Positions 51,000-61,000 are shown, counted from the first letter of the stretch. The stretch is DNA of 64,000 nucleotides from Luteitalea pratensis (GCF_001618865.1 NZ_CP015136.1:7227001-7291000); one strand, 5' to 3'. Notes: generated by a model not told the origin, from the letters alone. Numbers and translations are program-made.

Positions 51000-52003
51000 A
51001 CCCCCACGTGCAGATGCAGCAGGAACTCGCGGCGCTCGGGATTGCCTCGGAAATGCTCGGGCCCTCCGAAGACCTCGCCCTGCCAGGTGCTGGTCCACAA
51101 CAGGCGCTGCAGGCGTCGCCGCGCGACGTCACGTCGTCGATCGCCGCCCACAGTCCAACGCTCGACACGCTCGGGCTCCGTCTCGAGCTCGACCCCGGCG
51201 CGCGCATGCTCAGCGTCATATCTCGACACGGCGCGACGTTTCAGGTGCGACCGGGGTTGGTCGACGAGCCGCCCCGGGCCGCGGACGAGGCCGGAATGGC
51301 CCGCGTGGAGTTGGTGCGGCAGGGCCGGTTCCTGATCGAAAGCCTCGGCGGCACGCCGCTGGTGCTGGGCTACACACAGCCCCCGTACCTGCACCTGCGG
51401 CCGATCTACGCGTGGCCCGTGCCTCCACTGGAGGAATGGATCGTGAGCTCGAGGGACAAGTGGATGCTCGGTGAAGTGCACGAGGGAGTCGGCGCCGACG
51501 CGTGGAGGCGTACCTCTCTGGCCGGCCAGCTGGCGCGGCTGTCGGAATCGGACGCCATGGACGTCGCCGCGCTGATTGCTGCCGGCCGTTTGCAGGACCT
51601 GGTCAGCGACGTCGAGCTGGCGCCACGGCGCTGGGCCCGTTCGCTCGACGCCGCGGCGAAGGCCGCGCTCGAGCAGCAGGCCGTGCGGCGCGCAGAGGCA
51701 CTTGGCGATGACCTCGAGGACCTGTTCGAGACCTTGTCGGCCGACATGAGCGAGGCCTCGCTGGCCTGGCGCCGGCTGTGCCATCGCCGCGACGACATCG
51801 AGAGCGTGCGTGTGCTGCTGCGCGAGGCGAGTGCGGGCAGCGAGCTGGAGAAGGTACTGGAAAGTGCCGACCGTACCGGCCGCGCCGTGCGCATCAATCT
51901 CGATCAGACGGTGTCGGCTGCCGACGAACGGCTGCGACGCGTTGCGCTGGGCGATCCCTCCGCCTGGTGGGGCAGCACGGACCTCGAGGCTCACTACTTC
52001 TGA
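50996..52003 (+). CDS. unknown protein, sigma/Lon-like/SMC operon
   Basis: The 335-residue protein was not recognised. It is mixed: an N-terminal helix (VQMQQELAALGIASEML), then beta-rich parts (GLRLELDPGARMLSVISRHGATFQVRPGLVDEP, PPYLHLRPIYAWPVPPLEEWIV), then helices (VRRAEALGDDLEDLFETLSADMSEASLAWRRL). The ATG overlaps the sigma-like gene stop, and its own stop shares one base with the next start (TGATG). It may be an E2- or adaptor-like partner, since LHLRPIYAWPVPP reads like a UBC-fold Tyr-Pro region, but this is only a suspicion. Confidence 0.55.
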   Translation: MNPHVQMQQELAALGIASEMLGPSEDLALPGAGPQQALQASPRDVTSSIAAHSPTLDTLGLRLELDPGARMLSVISRHGATFQVRPGLVDEPPRAADEAGMARVELVRQGRFLIESLGGTPLVLGYTQPPYLHLRPIYAWPVPPLEEWIVSSRDKWMLGEVHEGVGADAWRRTSLAGQLARLSESDAMDVAALIAAGRLQDLVSDVELAPRRWARSLDAAAKAALEQQAVRRAEALGDDLEDLFETLSADMSEASLAWRRLCHRRDDIESVRVLLREASAGSELEKVLESADRTGRAVRINLDQTVSAADERLRRVALGDPSAWWGSTDLEAHYF

Positions 52004-53697
52004 TGACTGAGGCTCCCGACAGCGCGCTGCGGGCAGGTCCGTGGTGCTGGCCACGGTCGGACGCACGCTGCGATAAGCTTGCGCAACGACTTGGTCCCAT
52101 GCCCCGGCCCAGTCGCGGCTCCTTGCCGGTGGTCAGTGTCAGCGAGGACGACGAGACGGTCGTCGCCTGGTGCATCGCACCCACCCCCCATGCGACGTCG
52201 CACAACCATGCGATCGGTACGACGCTCGGGCCGCAGATGCGCCAGTCGTGGCGTGCCGCAACCGTGGCGTTGCCGCGGGCGCTACCCGTCCTCTGGCGGA
52301 ACGTGCGTGACGCGACCCGGCTGTTGCCCGAGATCACGCCACTGCACGGCCTGCGCACGACGCCAGGCTTTGTCGACCCGGGCGTGCTGGTCGAAGGGCC
52401 ATCATTCGGGCTCGCGTTCTGCCTGCATCTCGCCTCGGTCGTGCTCGGGTGTCCGGTGCCGCCGCAGGTCGTGGCCGCGGCGGCCATCGATCCGTCTGGT
52501 TCCGTCCTGCCGGTAGGGGGGCTCGAGCGCAAGATCGCGGGGATCGCGACGCTGCTGCCGCGCGTCACGGACGTGCTCGTTTCGGCCGATCAGGAGGCCG
52601 AGGCTCGTCACGTCGCGCCCGACGGACTGTGCGTGGTCGGCGTCGGCCGTGCCGCCGACGCCATCGCGCATGTGTTCGGCAATGCGCTGACGCGACTGCT
52701 CGTGGAAGCAGGGAGCGACCCCGAGCGGCGCGAGGAACTCACCGCCAGCTTCTTCAGGCTTGCCCTTGTCGGCAGCGACGCGATGGTCGATTGGGCGCCG
52801 GTCGCTCGGGGGGCAACCCTCGCGCTCGAGCATTGGTCGGATCTGACGGCCGATGCGCGTTACCGGCTCGACTTCGCACGCGCCGTCGCTGAACGACACT
52901 GCGACAACAGCGGACGCATTGCCCTGCCGCCGAGTGGCTGGCTCGAGGGACGTCCGCGCATGCTGCGCATCCAGGTCGTCGCGCACCTCGTACAGCAATG
53001 CGCAGACACGGGCGTCCCCCATCCAGACCGTATCGAGCCGCTTACGCGCGACCTGCTCGCCGCGGATCTGCACGAGGCGGCCGAGCCGCAGTTGCGATTG
53101 CGCGGTGCACTGGCGCGGCTCGAGGCGCTCACAGGGCGCGCCCAGGACGCGCTCGCCGCACAGGAGTCTGTCGCGTGCGTGCTCGCCGATCTCCATGCCG
53201 ACGCTGACATCGCATACCCGCTGTCGGAGTGGTGCCGCCTGGCCGGCGCCCTCCGGGATGCGGCGTCGCTGCAGCGCGCCGTGGGATTTCACGAGCGGCT
53301 GTCGAGCACAGGCGGACTCAAGGGGCTGGGCGCACGCTACGTGGAATTCGCGCTGGTGCGTGGCAGGCTGCTGCTCGAACCGGGAGACGAGGCCGCCCGC
53401 ACCATTGCCATTCAGCTCGCCGGCGACCTCACCCTGCCCGATCATCTTCGCTGGGCCGCGCACCGGTGGGCCGGAACTGCCTGTCGCCCGGTCCTCGTAG
53501 AGGCGGCGGGGCACGGCAACGTGCTCGCGTCACGCAACCTCGTGATGCTCGATCTCGACACAGCCATAGCAGCAGGCGACCTAGAGGCCGCCGCCGCGTG
53601 CGTCGTCGCACTCGAGCGATATGATCCGGGACCAACAGGCCATCTGATCCGAAGCGGTGCGCATCCATCGGATGTCGCGCGGCTCTACCCGTACTGA
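52003..53697 (+). CDS. protein with stand-alone Lon-type (S16) Ser/Lys protease domain
   Basis: The 564-residue protein carries a clear Lon protease-domain core at about residues 128-210: EGPSFGLAFCLHLASVVLGC with catalytic Ser134, then VAAAAIDPSGSVLPVGGLERKI with catalytic Lys177, and the following strand VTDVLVSADQE. There is no AAA+ module, so it is not a housekeeping Lon. The C-terminal 330 residues are helical and TPR-like (HEAAEPQLRLRGALARLEALTGRAQDALAAQES). It sits between an unknown protein and an SMC-like ATPase, suggesting that ATP-dependent sensing next door switches on proteolysis. The ATG shares one base with the preceding stop. Confidence 0.82.
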   Translation: MTEAPDSALRAGPWCWPRSDARCDKLAQRLGPMPRPSRGSLPVVSVSEDDETVVAWCIAPTPHATSHNHAIGTTLGPQMRQSWRAATVALPRALPVLWRNVRDATRLLPEITPLHGLRTTPGFVDPGVLVEGPSFGLAFCLHLASVVLGCPVPPQVVAAAAIDPSGSVLPVGGLERKIAGIATLLPRVTDVLVSADQEAEARHVAPDGLCVVGVGRAADAIAHVFGNALTRLLVEAGSDPERREELTASFFRLALVGSDAMVDWAPVARGATLALEHWSDLTADARYRLDFARAVAERHCDNSGRIALPPSGWLEGRPRMLRIQVVAHLVQQCADTGVPHPDRIEPLTRDLLAADLHEAAEPQLRLRGALARLEALTGRAQDALAAQESVACVLADLHADADIAYPLSEWCRLAGALRDAASLQRAVGFHERLSSTGGLKGLGARYVEFALVRGRLLLEPGDEAARTIAIQLAGDLTLPDHLRWAAHRWAGTACRPVLVEAAGHGNVLASRNLVMLDLDTAIAAGDLEAAAACVVALERYDPGPTGHLIRSGAHPSDVARLYPY

Positions 53698-53704
53698 TGA
53701 CACC

Positions 53705-56173
53705 GTGTCCGACAATCCCATCCTCGCCGATCTCCTGAGGCGCCTTGCCGCTGGCGGCAAGGACGCCGAGCCGTTTGCCATCTATGTCGCATACGCGTGC
53801 GACGGTACCGACGCGCTCGCCGGCGCCATCGACGCGGGAGCGGACCTGGCGCCCAGGGCGGCGGCCGACGCGCTGCCGCTCACCGCACCTGCAGACGTGC
53901 CTCGCGCGTACTTGAAGACCATCAAGGTGCGTGCGTTCCGTGGCATCGGCCCAGAGCGCGCGCTGGAGATTCCCGAAGGCCGGGGCCTCACGATCGTGAG
54001 CGGTCGGAACGGCTCCGGCAAGAGCAGCTTCGCAGAGGCCGTGGAACTGTTGTTCACCGATACCTGCGCGCGCTTCGGTGCGGCGCGCGCCGCCGAAGGC
54101 TGGCGCAATCACCACGTCGATCAGCTCCCGTTCATTGCCGCGGACGTGGTGGTCGAGCAGACCGGAACCGTCACGTTTTCGCGCCGGTGGGGCAAGGGCG
54201 CAGAGCTGAAGGACGGGGAAACCGTCGTCAAGGACGCGGGCCCCACCCGGACGCTCTCGGAAACGCCCTGGCTCCGCGCCTCTCTCGACTACCGGCCGTT
54301 CCTGGCGTATTCGCAGCTCGGCGAGATGCTCGACGGCAGGTCAGCACTTTACGACGCGCTGATGACAGGGCTGGGCCTGGAGCAGTACGTCGACGTGCGT
54401 CAGCGGCTCATGGATGCCGCGCGTGCGATCGACAAGTGCCAGGACGATTCGAAGCGAGCCGCGAGCGGTGTGGTGGCCGCGGCCCAGTCGGCCAAGGCAC
54501 TCGGCGACGACCCGCGGCTCGACGAAATCGTCACGCTACTCGGCGCCAGGACGTGGGACTTCGACGCCATCCAGCGACTGGTGGCCGACGACCTCACCGA
54601 TGACGGGCAGGGACAGCTGCTTCGCCAACTCGCCACGTTGCGGGCGCCCGCTCTCGCCGACGGCACCGACGTCGTCGCCGGACTGCGCGAGGCCGGGGAC
54701 AGGGTGCGCGAGATAGGAGAACGATCGGCGGGGCGGGCGCGACAGCTTGCAGACCTGCTCGAGCGTGCACTCGATGTGACGAAGGCCACGGAGTCCGACG
54801 CGTGTCCAGTGTGTGGCACCGCGGACGTCATCGACGATGCCTGGCGAAGCCGTACGCGGCAGGCCGCCGACATACTGCGGTCAGATGCCGCCGAGGCGGA
54901 CGGCGCGCAAGCAACGCTGGACAGGGCGCGGTCGCGCGCCATGCAGTTCTGCGTCGCGGCCCCAGCCGTACTGGCGACCGCCGCACGCGCTGCCCTCGAC
55001 GTGCAAGCCGCGCTCGACGCATGGCAGACCTTTGCCAGCGCACCTGCAGGCGCCGGTGAGATCGAGCCACTGGCGGCGCACATCGAGTCGACGATGCCGC
55101 CGCTGCTATCAGCGGTGACTGCCGTCATGGCCATGGCGCAGGCCGAACTCGCCCGTCGCGAAGACGTCTGGCGGCCCGTGGCCCTGCAGTTGGCCGCGTG
55201 GTTGCCGCCGGCGCGGCAGGCCGAGGCCGGCAAGGAGGCCAAGAAGCACCTTCGCAAGGCCGAGGACTGGCTGAAGGACGTCATCGAGGACATCCGTCGC
55301 GAGCGCTTCGAACCGATTGCGCAGCAGGCCACGCACTACTGGTCGATGCTGCGGTTGCAGAGCAGCGTCGATCTGCGCGACGTGCAGATGGTCGGTAGCG
55401 GCACGCGTCGCAGCGTGCAACTCGACGTGAGCCTCGAAGGCACCGAGACGTCGGCGTTGAGCGTCATGAGCCAGGGCGAACTGAACAGCCTCGCGCTGAG
55501 CCTCTTCCTGCCTCGTGCGACGATGCCGGAGAGCCCGTTCGGGTTCGTGCTGATCGACGATCCCGTGCAGGCGCTCGACCCGGCCAAGGTCGAGGGCCTG
55601 GCCCGCGTGCTCGCCCAGGCGGCCCGAAGCCATCAGGTCGTGGTGTTCACGCACGACGATCGCCTGCCCGAGGCCGTGCGGCGGCTGGAGATTCGCGCGA
55701 CGTTCGTCGACATCCTGCGGCGGGACCGGTCCGTCGTGGACATCCGTCGCGTCAAGGGACCGGTCGCGATCCTCCTCGACGATGCGAAGGCCATCGCGAT
55801 GACCGAGCACATGCCGGACGGGATCAAGCTGCGGCTCGTGCCGAATTTCTGCCGTTCCGCGCTCGAGGCGGCGTGCCAGGAGGTCGTCCGTGCCCGTCGG
55901 CTTCGCGAAGGGGCATTGCACACCGACGTCGAGGACACCCTCGTGAAGGCGGGCAAGTTCCGTAACCTCATGGCGCTGGCTCTTTTTGACAACATGGATC
56001 GTGGCGGAGATGTCGAGCAGCGCCTCGGCTCGATGCGCAAGCTGCCGCACAAGCAGACGTTCCGCGATTGCCTCGAGGGCGCACATGGCGACTTCACTGG
56101 CGATCCGTTAGCACTCGTGAGCGCGACGCAGGCATTGGTCGACATGATCAGGGCGCAGGTGGCCAAACCATGA
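53705..56173 (+). CDS. SMC/Rad50-like ABC ATPase with zinc-hook-like CPVC motif
   Basis: This 822-residue protein has an N-terminal extension of about 75 residues, then a RecF/Rad50-type ATPase: TIKVRAFRGIG, Walker A SGRNGSGKSSFAEAVELL near 99-106, long helical arms, a zinc-hook-like CPVCGT at 367-372, ABC signature VMSQGELNSLALSLFLP near 585-600 and Walker B FVLIDDPVQALDP. The arms are short compared with Rad50. Such ATPases drive many anti-phage systems (for example Wadjet, Septu-like, PARIS-type), usually with an effector partner; here the partners are the Lon-like protease before it and the small protein after it. GTG 53705 was chosen, 7 bp after the preceding stop. Confidence 0.85.
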   Translation: MSDNPILADLLRRLAAGGKDAEPFAIYVAYACDGTDALAGAIDAGADLAPRAAADALPLTAPADVPRAYLKTIKVRAFRGIGPERALEIPEGRGLTIVSGRNGSGKSSFAEAVELLFTDTCARFGAARAAEGWRNHHVDQLPFIAADVVVEQTGTVTFSRRWGKGAELKDGETVVKDAGPTRTLSETPWLRASLDYRPFLAYSQLGEMLDGRSALYDALMTGLGLEQYVDVRQRLMDAARAIDKCQDDSKRAASGVVAAAQSAKALGDDPRLDEIVTLLGARTWDFDAIQRLVADDLTDDGQGQLLRQLATLRAPALADGTDVVAGLREAGDRVREIGERSAGRARQLADLLERALDVTKATESDACPVCGTADVIDDAWRSRTRQAADILRSDAAEADGAQATLDRARSRAMQFCVAAPAVLATAARAALDVQAALDAWQTFASAPAGAGEIEPLAAHIESTMPPLLSAVTAVMAMAQAELARREDVWRPVALQLAAWLPPARQAEAGKEAKKHLRKAEDWLKDVIEDIRRERFEPIAQQATHYWSMLRLQSSVDLRDVQMVGSGTRRSVQLDVSLEGTETSALSVMSQGELNSLALSLFLPRATMPESPFGFVLIDDPVQALDPAKVEGLARVLAQAARSHQVVVFTHDDRLPEAVRRLEIRATFVDILRRDRSVVDIRRVKGPVAILLDDAKAIAMTEHMPDGIKLRLVPNFCRSALEAACQEVVRARRLREGALHTDVEDTLVKAGKFRNLMALALFDNMDRGGDVEQRLGSMRKLPHKQTFRDCLEGAHGDFTGDPLALVSATQALVDMIRAQVAKP

Positions 56174-56559
56174 CGACGCCCGGCGCACCGGAGCTGCTTG
56201 CGCTGTGCCGAAGGCTCGTCAATACGGACGATTGGACCACCGCGTTCTGGTGGGGACGTGCGGCCGCTGTCCTTGCGCGCCAGGCAGTCGAGTTGTCCGT
56301 GGACGAGTTCTGGGCGCAACGCTCAATCCCGATGGTCGGTACCTCGGCACGTAGCCAGTTTCTGGCCCTGCGGCTGTACCTGCCACACGCCGAGTTGGCG
56401 GCCGAGGGTCATGCCACGTGGTCGCTCCTCAGCCGCGCCTGCCATCACCATCCCTACGATCTGCAGCCGTCGCGCGACGAGGTCCTCGGTTGGATCGACG
56501 CGGCGGAGCGCTTCCATGCGCTGCTGCAGGCGGCCGGGCACGACGTCGTTGCGCGCTGA
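56170..56559 (+). CDS. small helical protein coupled to the SMC-like ATPase
   Basis: The 129-residue, all-helical protein starts at ATG 56170, overlapping the ATPase stop by four bases. It contains ARSQFLALRLYLPHAELAAEGHATWSLLSRACHHHPYDLQPSRDEVLGWIDAAERF, a His-rich pattern I associate with small proteins encoded beside AAA/SMC ATPases. It may be HEPN-like or an adaptor that links ATPase and effector. No catalytic residues are certain. Confidence 0.6.
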   Translation: MTTPGAPELLALCRRLVNTDDWTTAFWWGRAAAVLARQAVELSVDEFWAQRSIPMVGTSARSQFLALRLYLPHAELAAEGHATWSLLSRACHHHPYDLQPSRDEVLGWIDAAERFHALLQAAGHDVVAR

Positions 56560-56959
56560 ACTGCTCGCCGCTTACCGACGCACCGAGTACCGCGTGGACG
56601 ATGCGGGGTACGCGTTGGTGCTGCGTGTCGGCGTGCCGTCCGAGCAACTGCGCAGGTGTCACGACGCGTTCGGTGTCACCTGCTCCGCCTTCATTACCGC
56701 GTGGAATCCTCGCAGTACGCCGACGCCGCGAGAGCAGAACGACCTGGCCATGACTCGCCTCGAGCAGGCGCTGGCGGCGCCGGGCTGCCGTTGGCTTCGC
56801 GGCGAGGGGGTCGATCCCGAGGAAGAGTGGCCAGGCGAGCCGAGCGTCCTCGTGTTGGGCCTCGACGAGGCCGCAGCCCTCGCCATCGCCCGCCGCTTCG
56901 ACCAGTACGCCATCGTCTGGAGCGGAGCCGACGCTACGCCACGGTTGGTCATGGCGTGA
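56549..56959 (+). CDS. DUF3293 protein
   Basis: This protein of about 136 residues has the DUF3293 signature: LLAAYRRTEYRVDD at the start and CSAFITAWNPRSTPTPREQNDLAMTRLEQALAA in the middle, with YAIVWSGADATPRLVM at the end. The start is uncertain: TTG 56549 fits the family and overlaps the preceding stop; ATG 56516 is also possible. DUF3293 function is unknown. It is the last gene of the operon and may be a passenger. Confidence 0.75.
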   Translation: MRAELLAAYRRTEYRVDDAGYALVLRVGVPSEQLRRCHDAFGVTCSAFITAWNPRSTPTPREQNDLAMTRLEQALAAPGCRWLRGEGVDPEEEWPGEPSVLVLGLDEAAALAIARRFDQYAIVWSGADATPRLVMA

Positions 56960-57073
56960 CTGGGAACGGGAGTCGGGAGTCGGGAGTCGGGAGTGAACGC
57001 CGAACGCCGAACGCTGAAGAGGAAAGGTCGAAGGGGAAGGGTGAAGGGGAAAGGGAAAGGGCGAAGGGAAAGG
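56960..57073. repeat. GGGAGTC tandem and purine-rich tract
   Basis: GGGAGTC is repeated four times at about 56971-56995, followed by CGCCGAACG units and a 55-bp almost pure purine tract (about 57015-57072, GGGAAAGGG-type units). The tract separates two convergent transcription units. Confidence 0.8.
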
Positions 57074-57451
57074 CTAGGCCAGTAACAGGCCGGCGTCGGC
57101 GAATCGCGCGAAGCTGTTGTCCGCGGTAGCCAGCGGGGCTCCGCCCTCGATCGCCGCCGCGGCAATCAGGCAGTCGGCCAACGAGCCACGACGACGCCCC
57201 GACGTGTTGTAGAGGCGCGCTGCGAGTTCGGCCTCTCGCCCTCCGACCGCAACGGGTTCACCGACGACCTGCATCGCCAGCGTCCTCTGGCCGTCCGTGA
57301 GCGGGCCGCACAGAAACTCCGCCCACACCATCGCACTGATCATGACGGGGCGCCCCTGCTCGAGCCATTCGAGCAGGGACGCCGCCTCCACGTTCTCCGG
57401 GCATACCGAGCGGACCAGGAAGCTCGTGTCCAGATGGACCGGCGTCGTCAC
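57074..57451 (-). CDS. vapC: PIN-domain (VapC-type) RNase toxin
   Basis: This 125-residue protein has the complete set of PIN acidic residues: Asp7 in HLDTSFLVRSV, the Glu in SAMVWAEFLCGP, Asp in RRGSLADCLIAAAA and Asp in PLATADNSFARF. VapC toxins cleave tRNA or rRNA. GTG at 57451 overlaps the antitoxin stop by four bases. Unlike the PIN gene at 5147-5570, this one is intact. It is transcribed convergently to the DUF3293 gene. Confidence 0.9.
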   Translation of the reverse strand: MTTPVHLDTSFLVRSVCPENVEAASLLEWLEQGRPVMISAMVWAEFLCGPLTDGQRTLAMQVVGEPVAVGGREAELAARLYNTSGRRRGSLADCLIAAAAIEGGAPLATADNSFARFADAGLLLA

Positions 57452-57720
57452 TGGCCGTCTCCCGGAGTGGGCCAGGCATCTCGCTCCGCACGGATGTCGG
57501 CGACCCAGCCTTCCGCGCGTTCGCGCGAGAGATCCATGGACACCTGCAGTTGCTTGAGGGCCTCCACACGCTCCGATCGCGTGGACTGCTCGTCCGCGAT
57601 CCGGAGCGCCCGCCGCAGCACTTCCGATTTCGACACGTCCCACCGCCTCGCAAGGTTGTCGATGCGTCTCATGGTCTCCATGTCCAATGAGTACGTTGAC
57701 CGCACCGATGTTGTTGCCAT
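57448..57720 (-). CDS. ribbon-helix-helix antitoxin of the VapC toxin
   Basis: This 90-residue protein begins with ATTSVRSTYSLDMETMRRIDNLARRWDVSKSEVLRRALRIADEQ, a ribbon-helix-helix DNA-binding fold. The C-terminal LSRERAEGWVADIRAERDAW would bind the toxin. The ATG sits inside a palindrome and only 6 bp after a -10-like box, so its mRNA may be leaderless and its operator overlaps its own start codon. Confidence 0.85.
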   Translation of the reverse strand: MATTSVRSTYSLDMETMRRIDNLARRWDVSKSEVLRRALRIADEQSTRSERVEALKQLQVSMDLSRERAEGWVADIRAERDAWPTPGDGQ

Positions 57721-57756
57721 ACTCGAAGTATGGCCACAATTATTGTGGCTGGTCAA
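57719..57756 (-). promoter_or_regulatory. promoter and palindromic operator of the toxin-antitoxin pair
   Basis: Read on the minus strand, TTGACC (57756-57751) and CATACT (57732-57727) flank an 18-bp spacer that is almost entirely the perfect palindrome GCCACAAT-A-ATTGTGGC (57749-57733). A second palindrome, ATACT-TCG-AGTAT (57731-57719), covers the start of the coding sequence. RHH antitoxins bind such sites, so repression by the antitoxin-toxin complex is expected. Confidence 0.7.
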
Positions 57757-58086
57757 CCTGTTTTCTGGCTTGCTTCCTCCCTTGAGGGTCGCTTGGCCGG
57801 CCCTGACCACCTCACCAATGCGGGACGCCGCCATGCCGGAAATGTCGAATGCGCTGTTTCTCGACACTTCAGCATTTCGGCCTTTCGGCCTTTCTCGGTC
57901 TGATCCCGTGCAGGAGCAGACCACGTGCCACGAGCCCGGTCCAGAGAACTCGGCCCGGCGTCCACTCCAGGCGGGACCGGTTGAATCTTCTGCAGCGGCG
58001 GGGCTTCTCCAGGGAAGCGGATTCTGCAGTGACGCTGTCCGGCACTGGCCTCAGCGTTCGGAGTTCGGCGTTCGGCGTTTGTCTAA
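57757..58086. other. gene-free region upstream of the toxin-antitoxin pair
   Basis: A stretch of 330 bp with no convincing gene. It contains CATTTCGGCCTTTCGGCC tandem units (about 57870-57895) and, near the sbcC end, a GTTCGGAGTTCGGCGTTCGGCG tract. Confidence 0.55.
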
Positions 58087-61000
58087 TCAGTCCTGACGCC
58101 AGCGCGATCCGTCGGGCCGCTTCTCGATCACGATGCAGGCAGGCATGCGATCGGTGAGCTCGCGGACGTGGGTGATGATGCCGACCATCCGGCCACTCAC
58201 CTGCAGCGACTCGATCGCCGACGCGACGACGTCCTGGGCGGCGGCGTCGAGCGTGCCGAAGCCTTCGTCGATGAACAGGCTGTCCAGCCGCACGGCGCCC
58301 GCGGCACGCTGTACCTGCTCGCTCAACTCGAGCGCGAGCGCGAGCGAGGCGAGGAAGGTCTCGCCACCACTCAGCGTGTCCGCTCCGCGCCGCTCCTGGG
58401 CGTTGTCGTGATCGACGACGACGAACTCTTCGTCGGCCCACTGCAACGTGTATCGACCCGAGAGTTCCATCAGCCGCGTCGACGCACCGATCACGAGCCG
58501 CTCGAACGACTCGCGCAGCAGCCAGGCCTGGAAGGCATCCGCCTTGAGGTCTGTCGCGAGGCGCGAGTACACCTCATACGTCTGGCGAGCAACCGATAGT
58601 TGCATGTGCAGGGCGACGGCGTTGAGCGCCCGGGTCCGCATGGCCTCGAGCTGCACCTCGAGTTGCGTTGTTCGTCGCAGGTTCGCACTCACCGCATCGT
58701 CGGCCTGCCGCTCGGCGGACACGCTCGCGGCCAGGTGCGCGTCACTCGCGGCCACGGTGCCGACGCGCGCCGCGAGATCGGCGACCTGTGCTTCCAGTGC
58801 CGCACGGCGCCGGTCGTGAGCGTCGGTCGCATCGGCGAGAGCGGCGAGGTCGACCTCCGCCATCAGTGCCGCCGTTGCCTCGTCGACCGATGCGAACCCG
58901 AAGGCCGAGAGCGCCGTCGTGATGCGGGCGGTGATCGCATCGAGGGCGCGCTGCGCGTCGTCCATCGCACGGGAGGCATGCACCTCCGCTTCTATCGCGG
59001 CAGCGAGTTCCGTGTCGTGGCGTGTCGCTTCCACGCGAGCGGTGTCCAGTGCACCCTCGGCGTCCGCGAGTTGTCTCACGAGCGTGGCGAGTTCCGCCCG
59101 CGGATCGGCCGCATCGGTCGTACGCCGAATCTCCGTCATCAGTGCATCGTGCGCCGCGGTCCGGGCCGTCTGTTGATCGGCAAGGACCTGCGCCTCGCGT
59201 TCCGCACCGGCGAGGGCCAGCGCGGCGAGCGCGAGGAGGTGATCGGCATCCACGCGAACGGCCTCGGCAATCTGCCGCCTGCGCTCGCGTGCCTCTCTCT
59301 CTGTTCGCAACGCTTGCAGGTCATCGAGTCGCTCGAGCAGCCAGTGCTCGGGCATCGCGCTTCGCGACGCCGGGAGATACCGCGCGAGATCGGTCGCCAG
59401 CGTCGCCATGCTCGCGGTGATCCTGTCGCGCAGGGCGGAGCGATTCGCTTCGGCGGTGGCGAGTTGATGGCGGGCGCCCTCAGCGGCGGCGTCCGCGCGT
59501 GCATGGCGCTCCTGCTGTTGCGACACGCGAGCCGCAAGCGTGCGGCAGGCTTCGGCGGCCTCGTTCTGCGCATCGAACAGGCTGGCGAGCGCAGGGGCGA
59601 GGGCTATGGGGGGCACCGTCTGCACTGATTGCGCACAGACAGGACACGCATCGCCCGGATGCAGGTGGCGGCGCAGGGTCATCGCCCGGTGTGCGTCCTG
59701 CGCCTCGGTGAGCAGCCGGACCGACTCGTCGCGACCGGCTTCTGCGCGGGCGAAGGCAGCGCGGGCCTCGGTGACGGCTGCCAACTCGGCCCGGGTGACT
59801 TCCTCTGCGCTTCGCAGGTTCGCCTGTGCCCGGCGCACGAGATCGTCGACGGCCGATCCCTGTTCACGTGCGCTGCGGAGCTCGCGGGCGATGTCCCGAC
59901 CCCGCTCGCACGCCTGGAGCTCCAGCGGGTCGAAGGTCGGCGAAGCCAATGCGCGGTCGAGACGCGCGACCTCTTCGGACGCCTGGGTCAACGCTTCGGA
60001 CTTCGTGCGCAGATCGGTTTGTCTCGCCGTGACCTCGTTGCGACTCGCGTCGTGACTGCGCGCGAGTACGCGGCATTCCGCCGCGAGGGCGTCCAGGTGC
60101 TGCAGTCGTCCTTCGAGCGCGCGGAGCGTCTCGGCCCGGGTGCGGAGCGGCGCCGCGTCCGTAAACGCACGCTGCGCGGCGTCCAGCCTGACCCCAGCCT
60201 CGCCAGCCGCCGCCTGCGCCGCGGCCAGACGCCCCTGTGCAGTGGCGTGCGCATTCACGCGCGCCTGGTGCGTTTCGCGGTCCCGCGCGTGCTGCGCGAG
60301 CTCCGCGCCGACCTCCCGGGCACGGCGGGCACGCGCAATGGTGTCGACCCTGACGCGCTGCTCGGTGTCGGCGGCTCGAACCAGTTCGAGCTCTTGACGG
60401 CGAACGCCCAGCTCCCGCGCCAGGGCCACGCGCGTCTCCATCTGCACACGCGCCTCACGAACACCATCGCGCGTCTCGACGAGGGCCGCGTGTCGCTGCG
60501 ACGCGCCGGCCAGTTCGATCTCGGCATGACGGATCGCGTCGGGCGTCGCGTCGGCGTGCATCACGAGTTGCCGTTCGGCGGCCTCGACGTCTCTCTTCGC
60601 GTCCCGGCATCGCTCGCCGGCGAGCTTGTGCATCCGCCCGTAGACACCGAGTCGCAGCAGGTCCTGCAGGATCTGGCGTCGTTGCGCCGGCGCGCCCTTC
60701 AGGAACCTCGCGAACTCGCCCTGGGGCAACACGACCGCTTGCGTGAAGGCGTCGTAGTCGAGCCCGACCAGGTGCTCGACGGCCTCGTCGACCTCACGCA
60801 CACCGGACGCGATCGTGCGCGTCGCGGCGCCGACCTGCTCATCGAGCTGGCAGACGCCGGGGCCGCCATTGCGACGAATCATCCGCGTGACGATGCAGGT
60901 GCGATCGGCCACCGAGAAGCGCATGGTCACGCAAAGGCGATCGCGGCCGTGGGAGATCAGGTCCTTGACGCTGCCGCGGCCCATGCGTGGGACCTTGCCG

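Noticed and set aside
52003-53697. Annotation as the ATP-dependent protease Lon
   Set aside because: There is no AAA+ or Lon N-terminal domain, and the flanking genes do not fit a housekeeping lon locus.
57753-57965. Small open frames in the gap upstream of the VapC pair
   Set aside because: Composition follows repeat units, there is no ribosome site, and no similarity to known small proteins is visible.
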